Origin: COMBO-56-21 sp038852315
Lineage (GTDB): Archaea; Thermoplasmatota; Thermoplasmata; UBA10834
Direction of reading: 5' to 3'
DNA: 5,632 nt
Assembly (NCBI GenBank): GCA_038852315.1
Contig: JAWCKF010000037.1
Span: 1-5,632 of the forward strand
Below, piece by piece: positions 4,644 to 5,632 of this stretch. Under the pieces are notes generated by a model. The model was not told the origin of the DNA and did no database searches. It saw only the letters and a list, made by a program, of their open reading frames with translations. Position 1 is the stretch's first letter. Every line of letters starts with the position of its first letter. The translations under genes and the position numbers were made by a program.

Positions 4644-5632
4644 ATGCAGACACCAACTCCGAGTGAAGGTGCTAAAGACCAGGCCGATGCGGGCTTCAGG
4701 ATCCCGGACCAGGGGCTGTTCGTGAGCGAGTACAACAAGAAGATCTTCGCGGCCACGCGGATGCCCGAGAGGGTGAAGATACTCGACACGACGCTCAGGG
4801 ACGGCGAGCAGACGCCGAACGTGGCGCTGTCGAGCGAGGACAAGATGAAGATAGCTCAGGCTCTGGACGAGCTCGGGGTGGACATCATCGAGGCTGGCTT
4901 TCCCATCAACTCGGAGGGCGAGGCGGATGCCGTCAAGAAGATTGCGGGGATGGGACTCAAGGCCGAAGTCTGTGCGCTCTGCAGGGCCAACCAGACGGAC
5001 ATAGATGCGGCGATATCGTGCGACGTCGATTCGGTCCACATATTCCTTGCGACCTCGAAGTCGCACCTGGAGAAGAAGCTGAAGATCACGCCCGAGCAGG
5101 CGCTCGAGCGAGCCACGAACGCAGTCCAATACGCGAAATCGCACGGTCTCGTGGTGGAATGGAGCTGCGAGGACGGCACCAGGACAGAGCTGGACTACCT
5201 TCACAAAGTCCACAGGACCGTCGAGGAGGCGGGCGCGGATAGGATAGACATTCCAGACACGGTCGGCGTGATGACCCCGCTCGCCATGCAGCACTTCGTC
5301 TCGGAGATAAGGAAGAACACCAGGGTCCCTCTCGCGGTCCACTGCCATGACGATTTCGGAATGTCGGTCGCCAACTCCCTGGCGGCCGTGCTCGGAGGCG
5401 CTGAGGAGATCCACTGTACCATAAACGGCCTGGGGGAGCGTGCCGGGAACGCGGCGCTCGAGGAGGTCGTGATGGGGCTCCAGGCGTTCTACAACGTCAG
5501 GACGAACATAAACAGCAGGAAGATGGCGTTCGTGTCAAGGCTCGTGTCTCAGCTGACGGGCATACCAGTGCCCCCGAACAAGGCGATCGTCGGCGAGAAC
5601 GCGTTCTCACACGAGTCGGGCATCCATGTTCA
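4644..5632 (+). CDS. leuA: LeuA-family enzyme, probable 2-isopropylmalate synthase (3' partial)
   Basis: About 329 codons are visible before the window ends. The family condenses acetyl-CoA with a 2-oxo acid; 2-oxoisovalerate is the expected substrate, the first committed step to leucine. The DRE-TIM signature is complete: DTTLRDGEQT (48-57, catalytic Arg52 and metal ligand Asp53), GVDIIEAGFP, HCHDDFGMSVANS (233-245, metal ligands His233 and His235) and INGLGERAGN (260-269, metal ligand Asn269), then AFSHESGIHV at the window edge. The C-terminal leucine-binding LeuA dimer domain, if present, is outside. ATG 4644 has GGAG about 9 nt upstream (4631-4634), and the in-frame TGA at 4608 blocks a longer product. 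This leaves an N-terminal extension of about 39 residues before MPERVKILD; ATG 4761 is the alternative. Archaeal paralogues make citramalate (CimA) or homocitrate (AksA) and look alike, and bacterial LeuA usually has GIHQDG where this has GIHV. The leucine-rich leader favours LeuA. Confidence 0.85.
   Translation, partial: MQTPTPSEGAKDQADAGFRIPDQGLFVSEYNKKIFAATRMPERVKILDTTLRDGEQTPNVALSSEDKMKIAQALDELGVDIIEAGFPINSEGEADAVKKIAGMGLKAEVCALCRANQTDIDAAISCDVDSVHIFLATSKSHLEKKLKITPEQALERATNAVQYAKSHGLVVEWSCEDGTRTELDYLHKVHRTVEEAGADRIDIPDTVGVMTPLAMQHFVSEIRKNTRVPLAVHCHDDFGMSVANSLAAVLGGAEEIHCTINGLGERAGNAALEEVVMGLQAFYNVRTNINSRKMAFVSRLVSQLTGIPVPPNKAIVGENAFSHESGIHV

Noticed and set aside
4551..4700. Leader ORF and leuA as one protein read through the TGA at 4608 (recoding or selenocysteine), or split by a sequencing error
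   Set aside because: They share a frame with only this stop between them, but leuA has its own Shine-Dalgarno and ATG, and a poly-Leu N-terminus makes no sense for a cytosolic LeuA. A substitution error in the TGA cannot be excluded from sequence alone.
4370..4843. Extension of pheA upstream to 4843 (436 aa in total)
   Set aside because: The extra residues run through the leuA promoter and antisense to leuA, and the prephenate dehydratase fold begins right after ATG 4369.
4602..5414. Minus-strand open frame of 270 aa opposite leuA
   Set aside because: It is antisense to conserved catalytic motifs of the LeuA-family enzyme and has no recognisable content.

Overview
The window looks like part of a GC-rich archaeal chromosome. 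The evidence is a 7-TM protein ending in a DUF835 domain (a family found mainly in Euryarchaeota and Thermoplasmatota), an archaeal-type BRE/TATA element (AAAAGGTTTATATC) ahead of the last gene, IlvD and aspartokinase sequences that read like methanogen/thermoplasmatote versions, heavy use of AGG for arginine, and TTG start use. Thermoplasmatota is my best guess for the phylum, by inference only.

Layout: (1) 2-307 (+), the C-terminal ACT end of aspartate kinase, cut by the window edge. (2) 312-1991 (+), ilvD, dihydroxyacid dehydratase, 4 nt behind the kinase and so probably in one operon. (3) 1992-2089, a 98-nt gap with a small stem-loop and a weak AT-rich element. (4) 2090-3442 (+), a seven-helix membrane protein with a C-terminal DUF835 domain. 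(5) 3443-3532, a convergent gap with an inverted repeat. (6) 3533-4369 (-), pheA, prephenate dehydratase with a C-terminal ACT domain. (7) 4370-4643, a divergent control region. (8) 4644 to the window end (+), a LeuA-family acyl transferase (2-isopropylmalate synthase most likely), cut by the window edge.

The genes share one theme, amino-acid biosynthesis: aspartokinase feeds threonine and hence isoleucine, IlvD serves all branched-chain amino acids, the LeuA-type enzyme commits carbon to leucine (or isoleucine via citramalate), and PheA makes phenylpyruvate.

The most interesting part is the roughly 137-nt leader between the predicted start of the leuA transcript (about 4507) and the leuA ATG. 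It holds a complete 19-codon ORF (4551-4610), MARTDHGLLILPLGLLLLA, with eight leucine codons, four of them consecutive just before the penultimate codon and stop. A GNRA-capped hairpin overlaps its end and is followed by GGGG-TTTTT. Two parts of that hairpin have competing partners: its 3' arm can pair with an 8-nt sequence upstream of the leader ORF, and the Leu codons CTC-CTC can pair with the leuA Shine-Dalgarno GGAG. This is the architecture of a leucine-responsive leader-peptide attenuator of the kind known from enterobacterial leuL, but in front of an apparently archaeal leuA. I know of no experimentally established archaeal example.
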